Translations under genes and position numbers: made by a program
The notes under the pieces: model-generated
Seen by the model: only the letters and a program-made list of their open reading frames with translations
Told to the model about the DNA's origin: nothing
The model's database searches: none
Shown here: positions 50,481 through 60,815 of the stretch, piece by piece
Layout of the letters: each line of letters begins with the position of its first letter
Position numbering within the stretch: position 1 is the stretch's first letter
Assembly (NCBI GenBank): GCA_003439945.1
Contig: QVRM01003916.1
Coordinates: 248,076 to 312,075 of the forward strand
Direction of reading: 5' to 3'
Source: Dermanyssus gallinae
Taxonomy: Eukaryota; Arthropoda; Arachnida; Mesostigmata; Dermanyssidae
DNA length: 64,000 nt

Positions 50481-52274
50481 TCTAATACTTCTGCTGGTGC
50501 TGCTGCTAATAGCATGACATTATCGTTGCGTTTCGGCGGCATATGTCATCCGCTTCATCTTAATTATGATCATCATCATCATGTATTATGTACCTTATAA
50601 AAATGATTAAGCGACAAAGCAGCGACCATGCCGGCGATGATCAAGTCAAAGTAAGGCCACCGTCGGGCCTGGCTGTTGGACCAGCGCCAGCTGCGATCCA
50701 CGCACGGCTGCCTGGGTTGCCGGCGTGTGTGGCAGGTTGATGCCCAAACAAATATGGAACTAGCTATTTATTTTTCTATTACAATGAGACAACAAGATGA
50801 ACAAATACGCCGAACTGACAAGAGCCCATAACTTCAGCCCAGTGGCCTTCGAGACCTTAAGACCACCGGGCCCCTGACTGAAAGACTAGTCGCTAAATTG
50901 GGCGAACGTTTGGAGATAACTACTGGGGAAAAGAGAGCCGTACAATTATTACGCCAAAGACTTTCCTTTGGCGTAAGAAGTGTGCGGCTGTCCAGCGGGG
51001 CAGCGCGATCTCAATTTTGAAATCGCTTGGCAAACCTTGGTGCAGACCAAGGCTGTTCTGGGCTAAAAACTAACACGTTCACTTACGCAATATTAAAATG
51101 CGAATTGATAGTAAATGATGAGACAACTAATACTACGCCTTATATAGGATCTGCTACAACTTTACTAATATTTTAGTCGATACTTTAATTCCAACAACAA
51201 CGACAACAACTAATACAATAATAATAATAATAATAATAATAACGACTACAAAGGCACGGGTAGAGGCAGGCATCTATCCTCGCCTGTCGGTTTCACTACG
51301 CCTGCTTGTCGACGACCTTGGTCACGACGAGACGAGAACCTCTCGTGGAGCGGCGGGGGGGGGGCACGGGTCCAGAGAGTCGGTATCCCCTCGCTGCTCC
51401 CCCGAAATGACGTCACCCCTAGTGGGGCGCCTACGACTAGCTTCTGTGCTGCACTAAATTTACCTGCCTGTTTGCCGGCCACTACCGGCATAGCGGCACA
51501 CGCGGCCTACAAAATACACGTAGGTGCATACATAAATAGATGCCCGATATATCGTATACAATCTCTTCCATATTGGCTCTTCTCCTTGTCCATTGTCAGT
51601 CCGTCCGTCCGTCTGTCCGCCCGCCCTCCATGCCTGTATGTCTCTCTTTTTGATCTTCAACTCCTGTCAAACTAGACACGCGTTTCTCTCTCTGCCTGTT
51701 CTTATTCGCCGCGCTCACTGTCTACGTGAACAATGTACTCGGCAACAGCAGCAAGCTTACGTTTGCCACCCGCCGGGGCCGGCACCAATGACGACACACC
51801 AATGTCGACGTCCTCTGCCCTCCTCGGCCAACGACTGACTAACTGTCACTGACACGGATGATTGTCGTCGTCATCATTACCACCACCACCACCACCACCA
51901 TCTTCATGGTCATCACCACAATATTGTTATCGTGGTCGTGGTCACGATCCGCACAGACGAATCATTCGCGCGTGCTCCCGCCATAGAGTACGTCGTACAG
52001 CAGTAACAGGCAGGGCCTCCTCGAGTGAAAGTCGCCGCCTCGTACGCAGTGTCTCGCGTTGTAGAGATCAGAGTAGAGCCCGAACGACAGCTGGCGTCGT
52101 AACGCTTCAGATATCCCCAGTTCCCATGCAGTTTACAGCCTAAGTCAGCCGCCTACCGATTGCTGTTGTTTCATAGGCCCGACTAAACAGGGACCCAACA
52201 GCCTTCCCATGTGGTCGTATTGCGCCTCGTTGAGCGGCGCAAACAGAATACGCTCTTATAATTTGGCCGCTCCC
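50481..52274. other. Intron stretch
   Basis: (TAA)n at about 51219-51241, CCG/CCA-type short arrays near 51600 and 51885-51905, G-run at about 51353-51363. No gene. Confidence 0.45.
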
Positions 52275-52595
52275 CAATTAAAAACACTTTTTAAAAAGGT
52301 TGTTTTAATTCGAGACCGTCCCGCATCTCCTACGGACGAAGTTGGTTTTGGTGTGAGGCATATCTTAACGTACCGAGAGGGCAGACATGTTGAGATATCC
52401 AGGGTTGTTTCCCAACATTCCCTGTGGCAGCAACATGGCCACTGACTTTCAACTGCATGGTTTAATGTTTATTCTCAACGGGCATTGCTCAATGAACCTT
52501 TGGGCTCATTAACGGCGATCGAAAAGGTGGCACCCCGGTACATGATAACCGTGGCCACTCACCGCGCATTAGCCCTTCCTATACCACGCCGTCAC
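52275..52595 (-). mobile_element. SINE family B, copy 3
   Basis: Collinear with the copy at 39605-39895: plus-strand blocks GGTTGTTTTAATTCGAGACC, GTGTGAGGCATATCTTAACG, GTTGAGATATCCAGGGTTG, CCTGTGGCAGCAACATGGCC, a decayed B-box complement near 52530, and ATTAGCCCTTCCTATACCAC (head complement). Confidence 0.8.
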
Positions 52596-52821
52596 AAAAA
52601 CATCATTTCTCGATCAGCACTATGCCTGTTGCTGGCCATGGCATATATGTGTTGAGTAGACGTGTAAAAGCTATTGCAAAGCCGCTGCTGCTGCTGCTGC
52701 GGTTGGTTACGCTGTTGTTACGAGCAGGATCTTCCTCCCGAGTTGTTACCAAACAGTCCCTGTTATGCCTACAGTCTACCAAGCCCGCGTATACATGCCT
52801 TCCGTTAACTATCTGCTTAGT
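52596..52821. other. Spacer between SINE-B and SINE-A
   Basis: Contains a (CTG)n of four or five units at about 52684-52700. Otherwise nothing. Confidence 0.4.
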
Positions 52822-53006
52822 CAAGCCCGGTGGCGTGGTGGCATGCGTCTGCGCCTTGCAACCATAGAGACACATAGGTGCGCGGGTTCGAGTCCCACCG
52901 TTGCCCACCCATTTGTATTTATGGGGGTCCGTCTGTGAAGCAATGCGCAAAGCAGTCCCATGGACGTTAAATCTTGGCTGAGAGTCAGTCCCGAAAGGAT
53001 TTTTTT
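52822..53006 (+). mobile_element. SINE family A, copy 5
   Basis: Plus-strand orientation shows the promoter plainly: AAGCCCGGTGGCGTGGTGGC (A-box-like), GCGGGTTCGAGTCCCACC (B-box), ATTTGTATTTATGGGGGTCC body, TTAAATCTTGGCTGAGAGTC tail ending in a T run. Confidence 0.9.
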
Positions 53007-53610
53007 AACTATCTGCTCAGTTTCGTTGTAGTCGGGTCTTGTCAGCGTAAAACAACCACGAGACTGACTTGATCGGCCCAGGATGACGAGGCTACGACGA
53101 TACTAGCGTGACGGTACCAGCGTGCCCGATATGGCACATCTCGACGTTGGCGGGGATCAGCGCAGTGATACTGGGCTCTACACGTTTGGGCTCGTGTGCA
53201 TTTCGTTGCTTCTTAGAGCAAGCGCGACAGTATGGCAACGCTAGAGGGGCGGCAACGCTAGAGCGGTGTGAAGCCTTGATAATTCGTATTGGCTTGGCAT
53301 TTGGCCCGTTGTAAATCGCGTGTGCAGCAAGTAGGCTAACTGCTACCGGTAAATTTCGGCCGTGCGGAGAGGGAGGGGGGGGGGGTGAAGGTGCTAGCAG
53401 CTGTCCAGTCGACCAGGACAGGTAAAACCTCTTTGTGAAGTAAGAAATACTTCTTTCTCCTGTGTGGATTAACGCTGCAATCAGAAGCCAAATGAATCAC
53501 TACGTATGCTTTAGGTTGGCAGCAGTATGGTCGTTTCTGGCGGGCTGTCGTTGCTCTCAACGTGTTCGGGCACATTTGACCTTTGCCAGCTATAGGAGTG
53601 AGAATACACG

Positions 53611-53612
<2 letters not shown>
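53007..53612. other. Intron stretch with G-run
   Basis: A G-run at about 53367-53384 (GAGGGAGGGGGGGGGGG). No gene. Confidence 0.45.

Positions 53613-53681
<69 letters not shown>
53613..53681. repeat. (TA)n microsatellite
   Basis: About 69 bases of uninterrupted TA. Confidence 0.95.
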
Positions 53682-53683
<2 letters not shown>

Positions 53684-54011
53684 TACAAATGCTTAGAGTT
53701 GAGGGCAAATGTACCTTCCTGATACCGGATGTAACGGACGAAGTTCAATTCCCTCGTGTGTTCGATCTTCCACTGTACTCGCACGCAGGCAACCGCATTG
53801 AGGGGTGGTCGCAAATAGACAGCCGCACACACAGCAAGCAGTCTAGAGGCAGATGTGGTCGAAATCCGGGCCACTCTCCCGATGTCCTAACGCCTAATAC
53901 CCCCTACTCCCCCTAGCGCGAGGGACTAAAGCCCAGGTGAACACGATGTGGCTGGTAGCTGACGCCACGGCAGGCAGATGCGAGCCGGAAAGTGAATTGT
54001 TGCTGCTGTTG
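53682..54011. other. Short unassigned intron stretch
   Basis: No gene seen. It holds only a 75-codon frame of no known family. Confidence 0.4.
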
Positions 54012-54200
54012 TTGTTGTTGTTTTCCTTTAGTTCTAGAGATTTAGTTACTGCTAATGTTGTTACGGTCGTTATTATTGCTGTTGTTGCTGCTGTTGTTGT
54101 CGTTGTTTTCTTTAGTTCTAGAGATGTAGTTACTGCTAATGTTGTTACTGTCGTTATTATTGCTGTTGTTGTTGCTGCTGTTGTTATTGTCGCTGTTAGC
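54012..54200. repeat. About 93-bp tandem duplication, GTT-rich
   Basis: The segment TTTAGTTCTAGAGATTTAGT with following TACTGCTAATGTTGTTAC and a GTT/GCT run occurs twice, at about 54027 and 54111, with only a few differences. Confidence 0.85.
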
Positions 54201-55025
54201 TGGTCCCGTTCATGTTCACGCGTTCTATAGGTGAATGCGCTGTCATGTTGGTGTACGACTATGCGCTGCCATGTTGCCCGTGGAACCGTGCGCCACTATG
54301 TAGCTGTGCACTTGCGTACACAGCAAGCTACTTGTCTGTGGCTCTGCTAGTCTAACGACGTACAGGTGACGGCTGATCGCCGAAAGCGCAAAGTGCCGAA
54401 ATCCCTGTGGGTGTGTATGTGGCCTGAGCCGGGTCGTGTTATCACACAGCTGGCTGGCTAAAGAGTGTCTTTCGTCTCCTCGTCAATCCAATTAGTCTCG
54501 ATTAAGTGGTTACTGCTGTGACGGAAGCTCTGTGGATGTAAACGCGTAGGCAGGCGGCTTAAGCTTGGTTAGCTTAGGTACGAAGGTGTCCAGAGGAAGA
54601 AAACCTTATATTGGGATTTCTCTCCACCCCAAACAAGAAACACTAAACGCGCTAGAAGCCAAGTATGGTATCTCGCTCGCGAGTCTGTGTGCGCGATGTT
54701 TGTGTCAGTCTGTGCACATCGCCCTTAGGCTCGAAATCCTGACACGGTTGTCGTTTGCCAATTCCGACATCCGTCGATGTCAATGCGTCAGACAGAGTCG
54801 CCATCGTACATTGCTCACCGTATGCTGCTCGGTGTGTATTTTTGGGTAACATATTTGGGCAGCACACTTCGGAATAGGTGCAATCTATGCACAGACGTTG
54901 CAGGTTGCAGCAACACGCATGCTATATTGTACTTCACCAGTTAGCAAGATTATCAAAAAAAAAAAATAAATAAATAAATAAATAAAAAAAAAATAATAAT
55001 AAATAATAAAAAAAAAATAATAATA

Positions 55026-55061
<36 letters not shown>

Positions 55062-55971
55062 TCCCGAGCATTTGCTTAGCCAGATAGTATTGGCCAAATT
55101 TGACCACAGTCAAGCTTTCCCAGTGTGTATGTATCCCGTAACCGTTCTTAGCCATCGCCGTTCTGCGGTCGTAACGCTGGACGAGTCTGCGGTCTGCGGT
55201 CTATGATCGCAAGTCTACTGTCATTTACACCTGTCGCCGTCACTGCAGTACAGCTTTGCTGAGAAGACAATCTTGCTGCAACGGCACGAAAAGGCACCCC
55301 TCAAGGGAAGTGCCGCAAAGACATCTATAGTGCTCGCTTTGTCGTCTACCGTCCGACAGGTCTACTGCGTGTTGCTATTGTTGCTTACGGTCTCCATTGT
55401 TACGCGGTGTGCCCTCGCACAGGCCATTCACCTTGTGCGGCTCGCTAGAACGAGATGACAGTCTAACGTTATTCTCATACTAGCTGGACGGCATAGTCCG
55501 CTGTCCCGTTGGATTTCTGTCTAGCTTTCTGTCCTGTATCCGTCTGTCCGTTGACACGAATATATGGCACAACAAGGGCCATCGTTGAGCGCGGCCATGC
55601 CGTCCATCGCAGTAGCCAGTTCGTGCGGCGACAGCAGAACTCACCGGGCCGTTGTAGCCGCGGTGGTTGCTTCTACTACTACTACTACTACTACTACAAT
55701 CTCGATCTTCACTGACTTAACCAAAATGAGGCTAACAGTTGAGGTCGCTAGGACGGACAAGGTTAGCAAACAGTGTTTGCTTACAGTATGACCACAATGC
55801 TGAATCTAAGAAAATGTATAGAATTTCCCGGCCCCTACATGATACCTCCGTGTATCTCCTCTCCTAGCGATTTTCATAAAACAAACATTATGGTGGTCGG
55901 ATGATAATGCTTCATCTCTTTTTATTGAAACATCTGTGCTTCCCGATTTTTGCTTGTTCGATTATGACCGA
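54201..55971. other. Intron stretch
   Basis: A/T-rich homopolymer block at about 54955-55028 (AAATA/AATAAT units) followed by (TA)n at 55029-55060, and a (TAC)n near 55671-55697. No gene. Confidence 0.45.
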
Positions 55972-56108
55972 TTTTTAGTCTACTCCGGAATTCATCTTGT
56001 CTAAGTTGGGAATCATGCAAACCAACTGAAGAGTGGCCGGTCCAGGTCCTGAACCCACGACCTCCCGATTGCAAGGCAATGGCTTTGCCGCTAAGACGTC
56101 ATAAATGT
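55972..56108 (-). mobile_element. SINE family C, copy 3
   Basis: The reverse complement matches the copy at 16888 block by block: CTTAGCGGCAAAGC head, GGGAGGTCGTGGGTTCAGGA B-box region, CCGGCCACTCTTCAGTTGG body, ACTTAGACAAGATGAATTCC tail. Confidence 0.85.
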
Positions 56109-56624
56109 AGCGGTAACACCGCAACATTGTACACGTTTCTCGATATCCCAAAAAAAATGGTCTTTTAATCGGAATGTTGAATGCCCGTGGCAACACTGTC
56201 TTTGGTATGTTGTAACGTTTACGTATCTGAATGTGCTGAAATCAACCCTCTGGTAAAAAAGGCTGAAGTCGTCAGGTGTTTGTTGTCAGTGATGCCCGGT
56301 AGACGGGGGATTGGCGTATCGCGTCGTCGTATTTTCAGCGGATTATGTGCGAATCCAATTAAGATTAGCTATATATTAAAAATAAGACGACGGCTTCGAG
56401 TCTGGGGCTAGGGAGGGAGACGTCTTCTGTGGAGCGCGTGGACTGGCACTCCACTGCCACTTTCTTGTATGACATTCATTCGTTCACTAGTTACTTTTAA
56501 ATACTGTATTTGTATCCTCGTCTATCAGCTGAATATTCTCATTAGAATGTGTATGTATACAGTCTAAACTAGATCGTCTATCTATTTTCCAATCAGTGAC
56601 TCTGCGAGAAAGCCTAACTGAATT
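56109..56624. other. Short unassigned intron stretch
   Basis: Nothing recognised. Confidence 0.4.
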
Positions 56625-56815
56625 AGTGAGTCGAGGCTGGTGGCGTGGTGTATTCGCGTGCGTCGTGCGACCGGAAGAGACGCACGGCTGCACGAGTTCG
56701 ATTCCCACCGCTGCACATTTGTATTTTTTCGGGTCCATCTTATGAAGAATTCCGAGAGCGACTCTGTGGAGAGTAAATGTTGGCTGGGAGTCAGCCCGAA
56801 AAAGTTTTTTAGATT
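56625..56815 (+). mobile_element. SINE family A, copy 6
   Basis: GAGTCGAGGCTGGTGGCGTG head, ACGAGTTCGATTCCCACC B-box, ACATTTGTATTTTTTCGGGT body and TTGGCTGGGAGTCAGCCCGA tail followed by A and T runs. Same orientation as copy 5. Confidence 0.9.
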
Positions 56816-56934
56816 AAATTAGTGCAGCAGCGGAGCCTGCGGAAGTCAGATCCGTAATCCTTCTAACAACGAAGATACCCTATTTTATAAGGTGACTGCT
56901 CATATCCAGGTGTTTCCTTAACAAACGGCGTAGT

Positions 56935-57215
56935 TTATGGGGGCTAGTGCGCTAGTCATGGTTGTCATCTACCGGGACGTCCCCGGTTCGATCCCGGTCG
57001 TTGACCAAATTTCCTTTGCGCCACGCTTATTGAGAATATATGATAAATCAAACTGATGGCAGTCAGCGGCCAGCTATCACTTGGACCGTTCGGGAAATCT
57101 TAGATATCTCAGCGTGTCCAAGCCCTTGGTGCATTGAAGATGTGCCTCACGGCGACTCTAAGTCTGTAGGGAACGGAGGATGATAAACCTCCTGAAAAAC
57201 TATCTTTATTTCTAG
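56935..57215 (+). mobile_element. SINE family B, copy 4
   Basis: GGGGGCTAGTGCGCTAGTCA head, CCCCGGTTCGATCCCGGTC B-box, body with CTTATTGAGAATATATGATA and TGGCAGTCAGCGGCCAGC, tail with GGTGCATTGAAGATGTGCCT and GGAACGGAGGATGAT. It is the most complete copy of the family here. Confidence 0.88.
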
Positions 57216-57780
57216 GAGTCTTGTTGCCGAAAACGTATTTTTTTTTAATTCTGCGTTGACCCTAAATAGCTTTTAGAACCTCTAGATAACTATGATTATG
57301 GTGACTCTGTCGTCTAATCGTACGGTAGGCGGCGTTATCCTCAAGACGAAAACGAACAAGACTTGTTATTATGAAGCCTTGAGAAAGAGTACACTCTCTG
57401 TTCGTTCATCGCTGAGTCATCAGGCGGACAATCGGCCAGATCGACGAAAAATCAAACGAAAAAAAAACGATTCGTAGCGTTCCTAAAGCAGGCAGCATTG
57501 CCTTAAAAGTTCAGCACGACAACGCGAGAATGATTCATGACGCGCTTCCCATGGTGAAAGATCTGAAGGGAATGATGTGTTTGGAAGAAGTTTTTAAGAC
57601 ATTTACCGGTTGCCACCAATTGTTAACAAAATAAATGCTAATTAAATCATATTACTGATAATTATTATACATTACGGGGTCGTTCAGGGATTAAATCATT
57701 GGGATTCATCTCATTGCCACTATTATCGCTCATGTTAGCTCTTCGGAAACCGCTGTACCCGCGGCCGTCACCACAATTCG
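57216..57780. other. Intron stretch before the GTT array
   Basis: Nothing recognised. Confidence 0.4.
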
Positions 57781-58030
57781 TATGTTGTTGTCGTCGTCGT
57801 CGTTGTCGTTTTTGTTATTGTTTGTGTTGTTATTGTTGTTGTTGTTATCGTTCCTGTTGTTGCTGTTGCTGTTGTTGTTGTCGTCGTCGCTGTTTTTGTT
57901 GTCGCTGTTGTTGTTGTTGTTGTTGTTGTTGATGCTGTTACTCTAGTTGCAGTTACTGCTAACGTTGATGCTGTTATCCTTGTTGCAGTTACTGCTTTTG
58001 CTGGTGTTGTTGTTCACAGTATCGTAGTGG

Positions 58031-58105
<75 letters not shown>

Positions 58106-58127
58106 TTTGTTGTTGTTGTTGTTGTGG

Positions 58128-58158
<31 letters not shown>

Positions 58159-58210
58159 CGTCGCTGTTGCTGTCACTGCTACTGTTACTGTTGTTGTGGT
58201 TCTCGTCGAT
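57781..58210. repeat. (GTT)n/(GTC)n array upstream of the last exon
   Basis: More than 400 bases of GTT with GTC, GCT and GTG interruptions end about ten bases before the CPQ exon 7 acceptor. The longest perfect GTT run lies at about 58029-58070. The array is T- but not C-rich, and probably supplies the pyrimidine-rich tract of intron 6. Open frames through it encode Val/Cys/Leu homopolymers. Confidence 0.95.
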
Positions 58211-58220
58211 CGCGTTGCAG

Positions 58221-58511
58221 GCTCTGTGCATTCTCTGGGAGACAGTTCAGCTGCTGGACGCGATTAATGCAACGGTCGTGCAAAAATCGAACGACGGCCC
58301 GGACATCCAGCAGTGGTTCCAGCGCGGCGTGCCAGGCGGTGGGCTCTACAACGACAATGCGCGCTATTTCCACTATCACCACACGAACGCCGACACCATG
58401 TCAATGATGTCAGCCAACGCCCTTGATCGCTGTACGGCTGTCTGGGCGGCGGTCGCCTACGTGCTCGCCGAGATCGAGACGCGGATCCCTCACGACTCGG
58501 TGTCAGCCTAG
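58221..58511 (+). CDS. CPQ: CPQ coding exon 7 (last ligand, stop codon)
   Basis: Acceptor GCGTTGCAG|GCT, phase 0. 96 codons then TAG at 58509-58511. The translation has DGPDIQQWFQRGVPGGGLYN, RYFHYHHTNADTMSMM and AAVAYVLAEIE, matching human GTDINFWIQAGVPGASLL, YFWFHHSHGDTMTVM and WAVVSYVVADME. The His of HTNADT (about 456) is the last metal ligand. A potential sequon (NAT) lies at about residue 418. The C-terminus (IPHDSVSA) is a few residues longer than human. Confidence 0.97.
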   Translation, partial: ALCILWETVQLLDAINATVVQKSNDGPDIQQWFQRGVPGGGLYNDNARYFHYHHTNADTMSMMSANALDRCTAVWAAVAYVLAEIETRIPHDSVSA

Positions 58512-58620
58512 CTGCCGCCGACGACGATGACGACAACAGCAACGACGACAACAACAATAACAACAACGACAACAGCAACAACAGCACAACAGCCACAACA
58601 ACAACGACAACAACGGTGAG
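58512..58620. repeat. (AAC)n/(GAC)n array after the stop codon
   Basis: AAC, GAC and AGC triplets running from about 58520 to 58615, complementary in sense to the (GTT)n array upstream of exon 7. It lies in the probable 3' UTR. Confidence 0.9.
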
Positions 58621-59753
58621 ACCTGAGGGCGAACCCGAATATAATCGATCAACCGTCGGAGAAAACGTCGGACAAGGGGAAGAAAGGACGCCTACGACCA
58701 CCGTATCCAGATGCGGACTGCCAGGTGTAGGACAAAGATGTGGTCGTCGTCGTCGTCGTCGTCGTTGTTGTTGTTGTTGCTGTCGTTGTTGTTGTTGCTG
58801 TCACCGGCATTCTCGTTATTATCGCTGTCGTTTAAGAGGGCCGTTAGAGGGCGTGATGTTTTTCTTCGAAAAAATTCACCATCTGCGGTAACAGTATATT
58901 CAGCAGCAACGATACGGTACAACAACCACAAAAAAAAGACGACAACAACAACAATGATGATGATGATGATGATGACGTCGACGACGACGACGTCCACGAC
59001 GCTCTCTTTATGCATAATAGCAGCATATCGAACCAGCGCAAAAAGTGTCCGCCTCCAGATCCTGAGGCCAGGATACGAAACACATGGGGAGAAACGGTAA
59101 GGAAAGGAACAAGATATATCCTAGATAGGGCAACATTGTATGCTAGCTGGGTCACTGGGCCAGCTCGTTTGTGGTTGCTGGTCGACCTCATGTGGAGTAG
59201 GTATGTTCGGCACGTGCCAGGAACGATTACTCCGTTGCCGTTTTGTTGTTGTTGTTGTTGTTGTTGAGAAGTGTGAATTGTGCAAATTGTACAGCAGATG
59301 GCAAGAGCTGGGTGACTCTCTCACAACGGGGTTTGGAACTGTACCGATGGATTCTGAGGTAAAGTTGTGGGGTTAGAGTGGCCTCGGGGCGTAGGGGATA
59401 GGCCGGGACAGCGGGGGAGACCGCACCTGCTACAATGAGGTGATCGTCCGATGATCACTTCAGCGAGGGGATCACGTTGAGAACATTCGACGGACGAAAA
59501 AAACACATGAATAAAGAGAGCGATTCGAGGAAATTGAGACAGAACACGTACGCATATCCAAGACGAGGAACACCTGCGGCAATGTGAGTGCGAATTTATG
59601 TATGCAATGGAGTGTAAATCTATATATATATATATATATAGGTGGTGCCGTCTGCGCCGGCATTTAAACACTAAGGCTCATTCTTCATATAGTTTTTCTA
59701 ACTTTATCCACCAATTAGTTGAATGACATGTGTTATTTTCCGTGCCATTGTCT

Positions 59754-59784
<31 letters not shown>

Positions 59785-60099
59785 TATGATTTTATTTATT
59801 CCTTAGGTATTATCTGGTTTATTCGTCAGCGGTTCAGCTCTAAATCTCTGTTGGAGATGATAAATATCATACGATTCTGGCATGGTTTACGTTCGCACTC
59901 GGTCGTCGTTTTACGATACCAATTTTCGTTCCTCTAAGACCTCTACGAAAAGTGTGTCGAGGCCAACAGATAGCCAGGCCGGTTGCGACTAGTGCGGTGG
60001 ACTACTAGCACTGGTTTTAGAAAATTGGCTTTCATTTTTGTGAATTCTTCCTTTCAAGTTTGCTTTGGATAAGTGAGGCCATATGACCTTTCTCCCGTA
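58621..60099. other. 3' flank or 3' UTR with trinucleotide arrays
   Basis: (GTC)n/(GTT)n at about 58741-58800, (AAC)/(ATG)/(GAC)n at about 58937-58996, a GTT run at about 59242-59267, (TA)n at 59622-59641 and 59755-59780. No gene. Confidence 0.5.
59510..59515 (+). promoter_or_regulatory. Candidate polyadenylation signal AATAAA
   Basis: The first canonical AATAAA I find on the plus strand after the CPQ stop codon, about 1 kb downstream. Distance and lack of other support make this only a candidate. Confidence 0.25.
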
Positions 60100-60815
60100 A
60101 GCAGCGGTCGGTGCAATCAATTAAAAAAAAAAATGAGGTTGCTGCCCAGCGACAACAGATGAGGCTCTATGATGCTGTGCTAACAGAATGCCTTTGCGAG
60201 CTCTTTTCTCAATATGTTTAGTAACATTTAATCCTCATGCTTTGAGAAGACTTCTCCAAGGAATAAAAAAAAATGCTGAGCAAGTTATATTGATGCTGCA
60301 CCTCAAGCAAAATTCATCTCTTTTTTGGCGAGCTTCAAATTTTGATAATTTTATCACTCGAGGAGTTAAGACCAACAAAGTTTGCAATGATGCAAGCGAT
60401 TGCTGCGGGTGAAATCGACTCAGGGCGTAGAGGACAAGGTCATCGGCATACAAAGGTGCCCTTACTGGCGAATGGAGCTGCTGAATTTTGAAGTCGAACC
60501 CTTGTGGTCCAATTAATTGAAGTGTGTTTACTTATCCCGTCTTCGATAACTACTGGCCCTCTCTGTAGCACAGCCTGTAACGGTTTTAGTATCACTGTTG
60601 GAACATCGTATAATGCTAACTCCTCGAAGATTAGTGTTCGTGGCATTGTGTCGATAACCGCGTTAAGTCTATAAAGACGGTAGAGAAATCTTCGTTTATT
60701 TTGAAGGACCGTTTGAATGCTGTTAAGAAGAAGGGCGCAAGCCGTTATCGCCGAGCTCCCATCTGCGCCTAAGACCGTTCTGCTGCTCTAACAAGCACTC
60801 GGTAGTTTCTAAAAT
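60100..60815 (-). pseudogene. Non-LTR reverse transcriptase remnant (YADD)
   Basis: On the minus strand, decayed frames give ILETTECLLEQQNG (start of the EEQxGF segment), NKRRFLYRL, DTMPRTLIFEELALYDVP with VVIEDGISKHTSINWTT, then APLYADDLVLYALSRF with YADD at 60439-60450. A late block HIEKRARKGILLAQ ends it near 60150. The order matches palm motifs A to C and the segment after them. The expected GVxQG motif is damaged. No endonuclease or 3' end is seen. The clade is not assigned; it differs from the R1-type copies (DVKNAFN replaced by a decayed motif, different helix spacing). Confidence 0.75.

Noticed and set aside
52840..52900. Possible functional tRNA gene
   Set aside because: A- and B-box-like motifs are present but there is no acceptor stem pairing or anticodon arm; the sequence belongs to the repeated SINE-A family.
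58027..58511. Long Val/Leu/Cys frames over the GTT array running into exon 7
   Set aside because: Translations of a trinucleotide repeat; the true exon starts after the CAG acceptor at 58218-58220.
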